A program made the position numbers and the translations under genes. The notes under the pieces are model-generated. The model made no database searches, was not told where the DNA came from, and was given only the letters and a program-made list of their open reading frames with translations. Below are positions 34,061 to 42,256 of a DNA stretch of 42,687 nucleotides, in pieces. The first letter of the stretch is position 1. Each line of letters begins with the position of its first letter. This DNA is from Acinetobacter sp. WU_MDCI_Axc73 (GTDB lineage Bacteria; Pseudomonadota; Gammaproteobacteria; Pseudomonadales; Moraxellaceae): positions 1 to 42,687 of the forward strand of contig NZ_JAHPRO010000025.1 in NCBI RefSeq assembly GCF_025562455.1, in the 5' to 3' direction.

Positions 34061-35863
34061 ATGCCTGTATATAAAGCCCCACAGCGTGATATGCAATTCG
34101 TTTTACACGAGATGTTAGAAGTTGAAGAAAACTATCAACAGTTTCCAAAATATGCAGATCAATTTAACCGTGATTTGATCAATCAATATTTAGAAGCCGC
34201 AGCCGTTTTTTGTGAAAATGAAATTGCTCCGATCAATCAAAGTGGTGACCATGAAGGCTGCCATTTTGCACACGGAAAAGTCACCACGCCAAAAGGCTTT
34301 AAAGAGGCCTATCAGAAATATGTCGAATTAGGGTTTACCTCACTGACTGCCGATCCAGTATATGGCGGTCAGGGTATGCCTACTTTGTTACGGATCGCTA
34401 TTTCTGAAATGTTGTGTGCATCGAACTGGTCATGGGCAATGTATCAGGGACTTTCACATGGTGCGATGCGGACATTGGAGCATCATGGAACTGAACAACA
34501 AAAGCAAACTTTCTTGACTAAACTGATCGCCGGAATCTGGACAGGCACAATGTGTTTAACCGAATCTCATGCGGGTTCAGATTTGGGTTTAATTCGCACA
34601 AAGGCAGAACCTCGGGCAGATGGCAGCTACGCAATTACAGGTGAGAAAATCTTTATATCAGCAGGTGAGCATGATCTTGCTGAAAATATTGTACACATAG
34701 TGCTGGCTCGATTACCTGATGCACCATCAGGCACCAAAGGCATTTCATTATTTATTGTACCGAAGTTTAATGTCGATGAGTCTGGCAACATACAAGATCG
34801 TAATCAGGTGGTGTGTAGCGCCATTGAACACAAAATGGGGATTCATGGCAATGCGACCTGTGTGATGAATTTCGATGCGGCCAAAGGTTATTTGATTGGC
34901 CCTGAAAATCGTGGTTTAAATTGTATGTTTACCTTTATGAATACTGCGCGTATTGGTACAGCAGTTCAAGGCTTGGCGGCATCCGAAATTGCTTTTCAGG
35001 GGGCACTCGGCTATGCCAAAGAACGTTTAGCCATGCGCGCACTCACAGGGGCTAAACAGCCTTCACAAAATGCAGATCCCATTATTGTACATCCCGCTGT
35101 GCGTAGTATGTTGATGACACAAAAAGCATTTGCTGAAGGTGGACGTGCTTTGGCGTATTTTCTGGCACAACATGCAGATGTTGTTGAAAGCTCAAATGAT
35201 GAAAGGCAAAAAAAATTATCAGATGAATTACTGGCATTTTTGACACCTATTGCCAAAGCATTTTTAACTGAATCAGGCAACGAATCTGCCAAACATGGCG
35301 TACAGATTTTTGGTGGACATGGTTTTATCGTTGAACATGGCATGGAACAAATTGTTCGCGATGCACGTATTTCTACACTTTATGAAGGCACCACAGAAAT
35401 TCAGTCACTTGACTTACTGGCGCGTAAAGTACTCAAATCAGAAAGCAAATTACTTAAAAACATGACTGATTTAATTGACCAGTTTGTTGAAGAAAATCAG
35501 TCTAATTCAAGTTTAAAAATATATCTTGATCAATTATCTAAACTTAAAAATGAATGGCTGGAAATCACCACGCATATTGCGGTTAAAGCACAGCATAATC
35601 CAGAGGAAATTGGAGCAGCGTCAGTCGATTATTTATATTACTCAAGTTATATCGTTTTTGCCTATCTCTGGGCTCGTATGGCAAAAGTTGCGCAACAAAA
35701 ACTGGATCAAGGTACTACAGAGCAGAGGTTCTATGCGGCTAAGCTTAAAACAGCACAATTTTTCTATGACAAATTAATGAATCGTACTCAGCAGCATGCA
35801 GCTTCAATTAAAACAGGTGCTGAATCTGTGATGGAGTTAGATGCAGAAGATTTTGCATTTTAA
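34061..35863 (+). CDS. Acyl-CoA dehydrogenase, long C-terminal form (DmdC-like)
   Basis: A 600-residue acyl-CoA dehydrogenase of the long type with an extra C-terminal domain. Landmarks are SLTADPVYGGQGMP, CLTESHAGSDLGLIRTKA (flavin/substrate loop), GIHGNATCVMNFD, then GGHGFIVEHGMEQIVRDARI and LYEGTTEIQSLDLLARKV. The family includes DmdC (3-methylthiopropanoyl-CoA dehydrogenase) and many of unknown substrate. It is not a close relative of DcaA. It heads an operon with a crotonase, a class II aldolase and a 2-hydroxyacid dehydrogenase. ATG 34061 follows AAGGAA. It probably introduces the double bond that the next enzyme acts on. Confidence 0.88.
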   Translation: MPVYKAPQRDMQFVLHEMLEVEENYQQFPKYADQFNRDLINQYLEAAAVFCENEIAPINQSGDHEGCHFAHGKVTTPKGFKEAYQKYVELGFTSLTADPVYGGQGMPTLLRIAISEMLCASNWSWAMYQGLSHGAMRTLEHHGTEQQKQTFLTKLIAGIWTGTMCLTESHAGSDLGLIRTKAEPRADGSYAITGEKIFISAGEHDLAENIVHIVLARLPDAPSGTKGISLFIVPKFNVDESGNIQDRNQVVCSAIEHKMGIHGNATCVMNFDAAKGYLIGPENRGLNCMFTFMNTARIGTAVQGLAASEIAFQGALGYAKERLAMRALTGAKQPSQNADPIIVHPAVRSMLMTQKAFAEGGRALAYFLAQHADVVESSNDERQKKLSDELLAFLTPIAKAFLTESGNESAKHGVQIFGGHGFIVEHGMEQIVRDARISTLYEGTTEIQSLDLLARKVLKSESKLLKNMTDLIDQFVEENQSNSSLKIYLDQLSKLKNEWLEITTHIAVKAQHNPEEIGAASVDYLYYSSYIVFAYLWARMAKVAQQKLDQGTTEQRFYAAKLKTAQFFYDKLMNRTQQHAASIKTGAESVMELDAEDFAF

Positions 35864-35923
35864 TCAATGATAAACGTGGAGATAGTCAATATAAAACTAT
35901 CCTCTCAAACAAGAGTATTGAAT

Positions 35924-36712
35924 ATGGATTTTCAACATATTTTGACACATGTCGAGCAACATGTTGCTTATTTAACACTGAATCGACCTGAAGTGCTTAA
36001 TAGTTTTAATGAGCAGATGCATCAGGAAGTGGCTCAGGTTTTAACTGAATGGGAAAAAATTGAACAGATCAAAGTGATTGTGATTTCAGGTATGGGCAAA
36101 GGCTTTTGCGCAGGACAAGATTTATCTGCACGAAAACCTGAAGCTATCGAAGATCCAAACTATGATGCTGGCGCATCTTTAGCTCGTTATTACAATCCTT
36201 TGATTTTAAAAATTGCCACTATGCCTAAAGTGGTTGTTGCAGCAGTTAATGGCGTTGCGGCAGGTGCTGGTGCCAATATAGCATTGGCATGCGATATTGT
36301 GGTTGCTAAGCAGTCTGCTTTGTTTATACAGTCATTTTCTAAAGTAGGTTTAATTCCTGATGCAGGGGGGACATGGATTTTGCCGCGTTTGGTAGGTTAT
36401 GCGAGAGCAAAAGCGCTGATGTTGCTTGGAAATAAGTTATCGGCTGATAAGGCCTTAGAATGGGGCATGATTTGGGATGTTTATGCTGATGCGACATTTC
36501 AGCAACAAGTCGATGAACTCGCTCAGACGTTGGTAATGCAGCCATCTTCATCGATGAAACTGATTAAAAATGCCTTGAGTCTTTCGCAGCAAAACTCGCT
36601 GCAACAACAGCTTGATCTTGAGCGAGATTTGCAATGTGAGGCTGGCAGATCACCAAATTACAAAGAAGGGGTGCAGGCATTTATGCAAAAACGTCAGCCC
36701 AACTTCGATTAA
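35924..36712 (+). CDS. Enoyl-CoA hydratase/isomerase, PaaG-like
   Basis: A 262-residue crotonase resembling PaaG. It has GKGFCAGQDLSAR for the oxyanion hole, AAVNGVAAGAGANIALACDIV, and FSKVGLIPDAGGTWILPR with the aspartate used by PaaG-type isomerases in place of glutamate. LERDLQCEAGRSPNYKEGVQAF near the end is also PaaG-like. The frame is open to 35867, but ATG 35924 gives the standard N-terminus (MDFQHILTHVEQHVAYLTL). No paaABCDE ring epoxidase is in the window, so a role in phenylacetate breakdown cannot be assumed. It more likely works on the product of the preceding dehydrogenase. Confidence 0.85.
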   Translation: MDFQHILTHVEQHVAYLTLNRPEVLNSFNEQMHQEVAQVLTEWEKIEQIKVIVISGMGKGFCAGQDLSARKPEAIEDPNYDAGASLARYYNPLILKIATMPKVVVAAVNGVAAGAGANIALACDIVVAKQSALFIQSFSKVGLIPDAGGTWILPRLVGYARAKALMLLGNKLSADKALEWGMIWDVYADATFQQQVDELAQTLVMQPSSSMKLIKNALSLSQQNSLQQQLDLERDLQCEAGRSPNYKEGVQAFMQKRQPNFD

Positions 36713-36758
36713 ACTTAAAAGATTTGTGATAATAAATATAGATGCAAAGGATGCAATC

Positions 36759-37517
36759 ATGTCAAGTTTACAACAGCAAGTTTCAGCCAATGAATGGGCT
36801 GCCAGATGTCAATTAGCCGCTTTATATCGTTTAATTGCGTATTATCGCATGACCGATTTAATCGACACTCATATTAGTTTACGTGTACCCGATGAAGAAG
36901 GTCATTTTTTAATTAACCAATATGGTATTCCTTTTGAAAAAATGACAGCATCTCATTTAGTCAAAATCGATTATGAAGGTCATATTGTAGATGAACATGA
37001 TCAGGGAAAAATGGTCAATGTAGCAGGATTTGTCATTCATTCAGCGATTCATTCGGCACGGCAAGATTTACATTGTGTCATTCATACCCATACTGCTGAT
37101 GGGATTGCGGTATCTGCACAAAAGCAGGGATTATTGCCGATTTCGCAACATGCCTTAAAGTTTTATAACAAAATAAGCTATCACGACTATGAGGGTGTTG
37201 CCTTATTAACCGACGAGCGCGAGCGTTTAGTTCAGGATTTTGGACAAAATCGCGTCATGATTTTGCGTAATCATGGTTTGTTAGCAGCAGGTGATAGTGT
37301 ACAGCGGGCTTTCCATGAAATTTACTTTTTAGAACGAGCTTGTCAGGCACAAATTAAAGCACTTGCTGGCGGTTGTGAGTTAAATATTCCGAGTCGGCAA
37401 GTGTGTGAACATACTTCAGCACAATTTGAATCCAAGGGGGTTGAGCGAATTATTGCAAACGCATGGCATGCCGCTTTGTCACTGATTGAACAGCAAAAAG
37501 AGGAATATTGTTCATGA
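36759..37517 (+). CDS. Class II aldolase/adducin-domain protein
   Basis: A 252-residue class II aldolase-fold protein. The zinc ligands are readable: His109 and His111 in IHTHT and His172 in RNHGLL, and the acidic residue that some aldolases use is not obvious. Members cleave or epimerise small sugar phosphates, or decarboxylate, but many in acid-catabolism clusters have no known reaction. The start at ATG 36759 follows AAAGGA; the frame is open further back, overlapping the crotonase gene. Its stop overlaps the next start (ATGATC within TTCATGA), so the two are translationally coupled. Confidence 0.85.
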   Translation: MSSLQQQVSANEWAARCQLAALYRLIAYYRMTDLIDTHISLRVPDEEGHFLINQYGIPFEKMTASHLVKIDYEGHIVDEHDQGKMVNVAGFVIHSAIHSARQDLHCVIHTHTADGIAVSAQKQGLLPISQHALKFYNKISYHDYEGVALLTDERERLVQDFGQNRVMILRNHGLLAAGDSVQRAFHEIYFLERACQAQIKALAGGCELNIPSRQVCEHTSAQFESKGVERIIANAWHAALSLIEQQKEEYCS

Positions 37518-38437
37518 TCGTGATTGCGACGACCGTTCCTAAAGTACAAAAATGGCTTGAGGATGCCTTAGCTGAATATGCACCTCAAGAAGCCTATTGT
37601 CTGGCACATAGTGAACAAGCTCAACAGGCAACCACCGCGATTTCATGGTTTCCCGATTTAGATTATCTTGAAACTTTGCCAAATCTAAAACTGATTCATT
37701 CTATGGCGGCTGGCGTTGAGCATTTAAATCTAAAACGCATAGGTGAACGCTATGCAGTATGCCGTGTCGTCGATCAATCTCATCAAAAAGGCATGTACGA
37801 TTATTTGCAATGGTGTGTATTGTATTATCAGCGTTTTTTTGATGTTTTGATCGCCCAACAACAGCAGCAACGCTGGAAACAACCTCCACAAAAAACCAGT
37901 GCAGACGTCAAAATTGGCATTATGGGCTTGGGACAAATGGGCGGTTATATTGCTGAAAAATTTGCAAAGCTAGGTTATCAGGTTTCAGGTTGGTCGCGTA
38001 GTTTAAAGCAAATTGAAGGCGTAACTTGCTTTGCAGGTGATGCACAAAGACAGGATTTTCTGAGTCAAAGTGAAATTTTGATTAATTTGCTTCCTTTGAC
38101 TGAAGATAATATTGGCCTATTAAATGCTGAATTGTTTCAACAGCTTCCTAAAGGAGCCAGTATAATTAATTGTGGTCGTGGACAACATCTAAACGAACAG
38201 GATTTAATTGATGCACTGGATTCAGAGAAATTACGTGGTGCAATTTTAGATGTATTTGCAAAAGAACCTTTGGCACAAAATCATGTTTTTTGGCAACATC
38301 CCCAAGTTTTAGTGACGCCACATGTCGCTTCACACGCACCTTGGTCGGCTGTGATTGGACAAATTCTAGAAAATGATCATCGTGTGCAGCAAGGCTTGGC
38401 TTTAGTCAATCAAGTAAATGTCATGAAAGGGTATTAA
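37514..38437 (+). CDS. D-2-hydroxyacid dehydrogenase, GhrA-like (glyoxylate/hydroxypyruvate reductase A type)
   Basis: A 307-residue NAD(P)-dependent 2-hydroxyacid dehydrogenase. The cofactor loop is GLGQMG (138-143), the catalytic arginine lies in NCGRGQHL, the glutamate in VFAKEPL and the histidine in TPHVASHA. The short N-terminal catalytic domain with SMAAGVEHL is as in GhrA, which reduces glyoxylate and hydroxypyruvate. ATG 37514 follows GAGGA nine bases upstream. It completes the operon and likely acts on a 2-oxo or 2-hydroxy acid released by the aldolase. A bidirectional terminator follows. Confidence 0.86.
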   Translation: MIVIATTVPKVQKWLEDALAEYAPQEAYCLAHSEQAQQATTAISWFPDLDYLETLPNLKLIHSMAAGVEHLNLKRIGERYAVCRVVDQSHQKGMYDYLQWCVLYYQRFFDVLIAQQQQQRWKQPPQKTSADVKIGIMGLGQMGGYIAEKFAKLGYQVSGWSRSLKQIEGVTCFAGDAQRQDFLSQSEILINLLPLTEDNIGLLNAELFQQLPKGASIINCGRGQHLNEQDLIDALDSEKLRGAILDVFAKEPLAQNHVFWQHPQVLVTPHVASHAPWSAVIGQILENDHRVQQGLALVNQVNVMKGY

Positions 38438-38457
38438 AATTTTGATGACATTAAATA

Positions 38458-38508
38458 AAATAAGATGAATGTTGTGTTAGGTATTCATCTTATTTAAAAG
38501 CTTTTTTT
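38458..38508. terminator. Bidirectional terminator between convergent genes
   Basis: AAATAAGATGAAT (38458-38470) pairs perfectly with ATTCATCTTATTT (38483-38495) around a 12-base loop. AAAAG and seven T follow on the plus side, and the minus side is also A/T-rich. Confidence 0.78.
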
Positions 38509-38514
38509 AAAACT

Positions 38515-39408
38515 TCACATCATTTCCACAGTTTTAGTCTCTGTTAAGATATCTTTAGTTTGTTCAATAAAATGTTTGAGATTGCCACTCCAGCTTTGCG
38601 GTTTATTGGCGATGAGATAAGTATTAATTTCACTAATTTGGTCATCGATATCAAAAAATTGTAGTGTATCTTTATAGGATGACTTTTCAATATATGAACG
38701 TGGCAATATCGCGTAGCCCATCCCCAGATGCACACAACTTAAGATGGCATCCAGATTGCCCATTTCTGTGAGTTGTGATGGGGGTAAATCATAACCTTGT
38801 AAGAAAGATTCAATGCATTTTCGATAAAAACAGCCCTGACGAATCGCAAGAAAAGGCGTATTTAATAAAACCTTCTTATCTGGAAATGCATTGATTTGTT
38901 GAGGACAAATCAACACTAAATGTTCTGTCCATGCCAGAAGGTTATAAAAATCAGGAAGCACTTGCGAACTGGCAATAAAAGCGCAGTCAAGTTCGCCCGT
39001 ATAAACGCGGTCAATCAATTCACGTGTTGTACCCGTATTTAAATGAAGTCTCAACTCTGGGAGTTGCGCAAGTACATCTTTAAATAACCGCGGTAGACGC
39101 GTTGCGGCTGTCGTCTCCATACTTCCAATTTTTAATGGAATGTCATGGCATAATGTTTGATCAGAAAAATGAAACTTAGCTTGTTGATGTAGTTCAATCA
39201 TTTGCTCTGCATAATGACGTAATTGTTGACCTGCACTGGTGAGGCGAATAGGAGATTGACGCGACAATAATTCGCAGTTTAATTCATCTTCAAGCTTTTT
39301 TATATGATTAGTAATATTCGATTGCACGGTATGCAAATGCGTGGCTGCATGGGAAAAACTGCCACATTCCACAACCTTTAAAAAAATTTCCAAAGACTTT
39401 AACTGCAT
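38515..39408 (-). CDS. LysR-family regulator, divergent from YbfB-like MFS
   Basis: A 297-residue LysR-type regulator: MQLKSLEIFLKVVECGSFSH and AATHLHTVQSNITNHIKKLE form the winged helix-turn-helix, followed by a substrate-binding domain with GSMETTAATRLPRL and CVHLGMGYAILP. It diverges from the YbfB/YjiJ-like carrier and its small companion, which are the usual targets of such a gene, and it is convergent with the 34061-38437 operon. The start at 39408 fits the family. Confidence 0.9.
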   Translation of the reverse strand: MQLKSLEIFLKVVECGSFSHAATHLHTVQSNITNHIKKLEDELNCELLSRQSPIRLTSAGQQLRHYAEQMIELHQQAKFHFSDQTLCHDIPLKIGSMETTAATRLPRLFKDVLAQLPELRLHLNTGTTRELIDRVYTGELDCAFIASSQVLPDFYNLLAWTEHLVLICPQQINAFPDKKVLLNTPFLAIRQGCFYRKCIESFLQGYDLPPSQLTEMGNLDAILSCVHLGMGYAILPRSYIEKSSYKDTLQFFDIDDQISEINTYLIANKPQSWSGNLKHFIEQTKDILTETKTVEMM

Positions 39409-39460
39409 TATTTTTCTCTCAGCGTTTTTATCTTAAAAACCAAAATATCACAAAAAAACT

Positions 39461-39475
39461 ATCTCAAAAGAAGAT
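39461..39475. promoter_or_regulatory. Possible LysR box
   Basis: ATCT-N7-AGAT in the LysR/MFS divergent gap fits the T-N11-A form of LysR binding sites. A common pattern in AT-rich DNA, so only weak support. Confidence 0.35.
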
Positions 39476-39553
39476 ACTAGCTATCACTATAAATCATTTT
39501 ACCAGATATAAATAATTCGCTTTAATCTATTTAACTTAAACAGAGATTGCTTT

Positions 39554-40750
39554 ATGCAAAATACATCCAGATTGTTTTGGGTGGCATTTCTATCAACTTG
39601 TCTCGGGATTGGGTTGTTTAGATTTTCATATACATCCTTGATGCCACTTTTAGTTGAACAAAAATGGTTTACTGCATCATTTGCGAGTTATTTAAGTAGT
39701 GCAAATTTATTGGGTTATCTCATCGGAGCATTATTGGCGCATCCTGCTACACGTTATATTCAAGATAAAAATTTAATTATTATCAGTGCATATTTAGGGT
39801 CTTTAAGTCTTTTACTTTGTGCCATACCAAGTTTGTCTGAATCGTTATATATGATTTTTCGGTTATTTTCAGGGATCGCAGGTGCAACTTTAATGGTGCT
39901 TGCGCCAAGTTATGCACTAAGACGGGTAGAGCCTGAAATACGACAGCGACTCAGTATGGTGGCATTTAGTGGAATAGGCGCAGGGATAGTGATTTCAACA
40001 TTTATTGTGCCTTCAGCTGCTAAAATAAATGTTGGATTAGGCTGGTTATTTTTGGGTGTTCTAAGCTTCGTCTTTAGTTTTATCATTTTTATTAGTTTAC
40101 GAGGGCAGCAAAAGACGGTACAGACTCATCATACATACCCGTCAAGCATTTCTTTAGCACCAAAACGCATTCAAATGGCCATGCTAATCATTGCTGCCTA
40201 TGCTTTAAGTGCCATAGCCTACATTCCACATAGTTTATTTTGGATCGATTTTATTAAAAGTGAGTTACATCAAAGCGTTGGATTTGCCAATCAGCAGTGG
40301 GCATTTTATGGAATAGGCTCTATGTTAGGGGCAGTATTTGCTTTTTATTGCACCAAACAGTGGAAGATTTCGGGGGCTTTATGGCGTTGTTATTTACTTT
40401 ATAGTCTTGCCATTTTTATTCCAGTTTATTTCCACCATTTTTATAGCTTAGCGCTTTCTTCTTTTTTAACAGGTTTATTAAATCCTGCTGTAGTTTCTCT
40501 TAGTTCAAGTGCTTTACTGAGCATATTAGGTACTCAAAATCATCAATCCGCATGGAGTCTTGCAACCGCAGCATTTGCAACAGCACAACTTTTAGGTGGT
40601 TTACTGATTAGCTTTTTACATACAAGTGGTGTCATTTATCCACATTTATTTTTTCTTGGCGCAATGATGATGAGCCTTGGTTTCGTGTGTAGCGTATGTT
40701 TCTACAAGATTCAGAAACTGAATTCAAGTCAACTCAAGGGGGGAGGTTAA
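39554..40750 (+). CDS. YbfB/YjiJ-family MFS transporter
   Basis: A 398-residue, twelve-helix carrier of the YbfB/YjiJ type. The N-terminus GIGLFRFSYTSLMPLLVEQ is diagnostic, followed by ASYLSSANLLGYLIGALLA and LAPSYALRR. Members are sugar- or acid-type permeases of mostly unknown substrate, commonly next to a LysR regulator, as here. Its stop overlaps the start of a 46-codon gene (TAATG), and GGGGGGAGG just before the stop is a very strong ribosome site for that small gene. Confidence 0.86.
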   Translation: MQNTSRLFWVAFLSTCLGIGLFRFSYTSLMPLLVEQKWFTASFASYLSSANLLGYLIGALLAHPATRYIQDKNLIIISAYLGSLSLLLCAIPSLSESLYMIFRLFSGIAGATLMVLAPSYALRRVEPEIRQRLSMVAFSGIGAGIVISTFIVPSAAKINVGLGWLFLGVLSFVFSFIIFISLRGQQKTVQTHHTYPSSISLAPKRIQMAMLIIAAYALSAIAYIPHSLFWIDFIKSELHQSVGFANQQWAFYGIGSMLGAVFAFYCTKQWKISGALWRCYLLYSLAIFIPVYFHHFYSLALSSFLTGLLNPAVVSLSSSALLSILGTQNHQSAWSLATAAFATAQLLGGLLISFLHTSGVIYPHLFFLGAMMMSLGFVCSVCFYKIQKLNSSQLKGGG

Positions 40751-40890
40751 TGCGTTATTTTCTAGCAATTTTACGTATTATTGCCATATTGTTGATCGCG
40801 ATGATTATCCTTACCACTTTAACAGCATGGGATGGTTTTTTTGCCCCTCAACGGCATTTGAGCAATGATCTCGAACATTTTATGCAATAA
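40750..40890 (+). CDS. 46-residue single-pass membrane peptide, coupled to MFS gene
   Basis: A small gene beginning at the ATG that overlaps the MFS stop by one base, behind GGGGGGAGG (40738-40746). The peptide starts MRYFLAILRI, has one hydrophobic helix (about residues 3-25), then a polar tail containing WDGFFAPQRHL. The frame is open to 40696 but the upstream part is only a shadow of the carrier gene. The coupling and strong ribosome site argue that it is translated. I do not recognise a family; it could be an accessory subunit of the carrier. Confidence 0.65.
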   Translation: MRYFLAILRIIAILLIAMIILTTLTAWDGFFAPQRHLSNDLEHFMQ

Positions 40891-40916
40891 AATAAACATG
40901 TAGGATATGTAAATAA

Positions 40917-40961
40917 TGAATCTTCGTTTAGCTCAGATTATCTGTATTAAATGAAGATTCA
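40917..40961. terminator. Inverted repeat after the small membrane peptide gene
   Basis: TGAATCTTCGTTTA (40917-40930) pairs with TAAATGAAGATTCA (40948-40961), with one G-T pair in 14 and a 17-base loop. It has no T-run, so may terminate weakly or protect the message. Confidence 0.5.
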
Positions 40962-41100
40962 CATAAACTATCTAAATGTATTTAATCGCTTGAATCTTAT
41001 AAACTGATCTATACTAAGGCAGAAGTTCATCGATTCAGAACAATGGCGTATTTTTTCTAATCGAAACAATAGCTGCAATATTTTTTAGAAAAATACAATA

Positions 41101-41115
41101 GTTCGATGATCGAAC
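41101..41115. promoter_or_regulatory. Palindrome like the PcaU operator, downstream of pcaU
   Basis: GTTCGATGATCGAAC, perfect 7-bp arms with one central base. It closely resembles the core of the PcaU site at 42046-42060 (GTTCGATAGTCGAAC) but lies 20 bases beyond the end of pcaU, where no promoter for an adjacent gene is evident. Confidence 0.5.
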
Positions 41116-41134
41116 GCTAAGTTCAAAATTTGAA

Positions 41135-41980
41135 TTATAAAATATTGCGTAACTCTCTGGCTGTTTCCTGTAATAAAGGCAAAATATGCTGTATTAAGTA
41201 TTCTTTCGTGGTTCGCATAGTCGGAGAAACAATATTAAGCGCAGCAACAACACGCGACTGTTGTCCATAAATAGGGACAGCTAATGCATGTACACCCAGC
41301 TCATGCTCTTCACAGGAGTAACACCAGCCCTGTTCTTTAATTTCATATAAAAGCTGTAAAAAATCCTGATTATTGGTATGTGTATATTTGGTTAAGCGTT
41401 GTAGTGGATGTTGTGATAACCATTCCTGTTGCTCATGATCATCTAAATAGGCCAAAAGAATTTTTCCTGCTGAGGTTGCATGTGCAGGCAAGCGATTACC
41501 TAAATGTAGGCCATAGGGGTTTACACGGTCTGTTTGTTGGTGTGCAGCACTTCTTGCAATGGTAATCGCTTCATACCCATCCAGCACCATGACCGAATAA
41601 ATAAGAGAAGTTTGCGTAGTGAGCAAATTCAATAGGGGTTGAGAAATTTTGGGAAGATGAGCACCACCAAGATAAGATCCTGAAAATTTTAATATTTTAG
41701 GTGTTAAGTAAAAGTAATGACCATCTGATTCAAGATAACCAAGATATTCTAATGTGAGTAAATGACGTCGTGCAGCCGCTCGAGTCATCCCTGTTTTTTC
41801 AGCTGCCATAGTAATGTTTAATCGGTGGCGATCCGTACCAAAACTGTCTAAAATAGCCATGCCTTTGCCAATTCCAGCAACAAAATCTTCATGACGAATC
41901 GTTTTTTTGTTACTTGAATTGTGAAGAATTTTCTCTTCTTTCTCTATTTTTTTATCCATATCTACTGACATTCCTAGCAT
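41135..41980 (-). CDS. pcaU: IclR-family regulator of the pca operon
   Basis: An IclR-type regulator of up to 281 residues: a charged N-terminal arm, then DFVAGIGKGMAILDSFG, the helix-turn-helix ITMAAEKTGMTRAAARRHLL, and the effector domain (GNRLPAHATSAGKILLAYL, HELGVHALAVPIYG). Divergence from pcaI and the three-repeat operator between them match PcaU of A. baylyi, which activates the pca operon with protocatechuate and represses itself. ATGs at 41980, 41971 and 41959 are all possible starts; none has an ideal ribosome site. It differs clearly from the two IclR proteins at 16046 and 19699. Confidence 0.92.
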   Translation of the reverse strand: MLGMSVDMDKKIEKEEKILHNSSNKKTIRHEDFVAGIGKGMAILDSFGTDRHRLNITMAAEKTGMTRAAARRHLLTLEYLGYLESDGHYFYLTPKILKFSGSYLGGAHLPKISQPLLNLLTTQTSLIYSVMVLDGYEAITIARSAAHQQTDRVNPYGLHLGNRLPAHATSAGKILLAYLDDHEQQEWLSQHPLQRLTKYTHTNNQDFLQLLYEIKEQGWCYSCEEHELGVHALAVPIYGQQSRVVAALNIVSPTMRTTKEYLIQHILPLLQETARELRNIL

Positions 41981-42040
41981 TTAATACATTCGTCATATTG
42001 ATTTGCATACTATAACGCTAAAGCCGACCTAACAAATCAG

Positions 42041-42085
42041 GTTTTGTTCGATAGTCGAACAAATTATTTAATCACCGAACAAAAC
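42041..42085. promoter_or_regulatory. PcaU operator, three 10-bp repeats
   Basis: GTTTTGTTCG (42041-42050) is inverted relative to CGAACAAATT (42056-42065), forming a palindrome with a 5-base centre. A third copy, CGAACAAAAC (42076-42085), follows as a direct repeat after exactly 10 bases. This palindrome-plus-direct-repeat layout is the one described for the A. baylyi PcaU site between pcaU and pcaI. Confidence 0.88.
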
Positions 42086-42256
42086 CTACTAAACTGCTCT
42101 GGAACTCAAACAAAAAATTATAAAAAATGATCAGACAAGGGAATCCTACCGAATGACTAAGGAATAGTATTTGAACTTGCATGAAATGTTCTTCCTTAGC
42201 CATGTCCTAGTTTTCCATCTTTCTAATTTTGCTTGATGCACAATGGAGTTATCTAA

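Noticed and set aside
35867..35923. Longer N-terminus for the PaaG-like crotonase
   Set aside because: The extra residues do not match the family, and ATG 35924 gives the standard start.
35924..36712. Reading the PaaG-like gene and PaaI-like thioesterase as a phenylacetate pathway
   Set aside because: No phenylacetyl-CoA ligase, epoxidase (paaABCDE) or ring-opening gene is present in the window.
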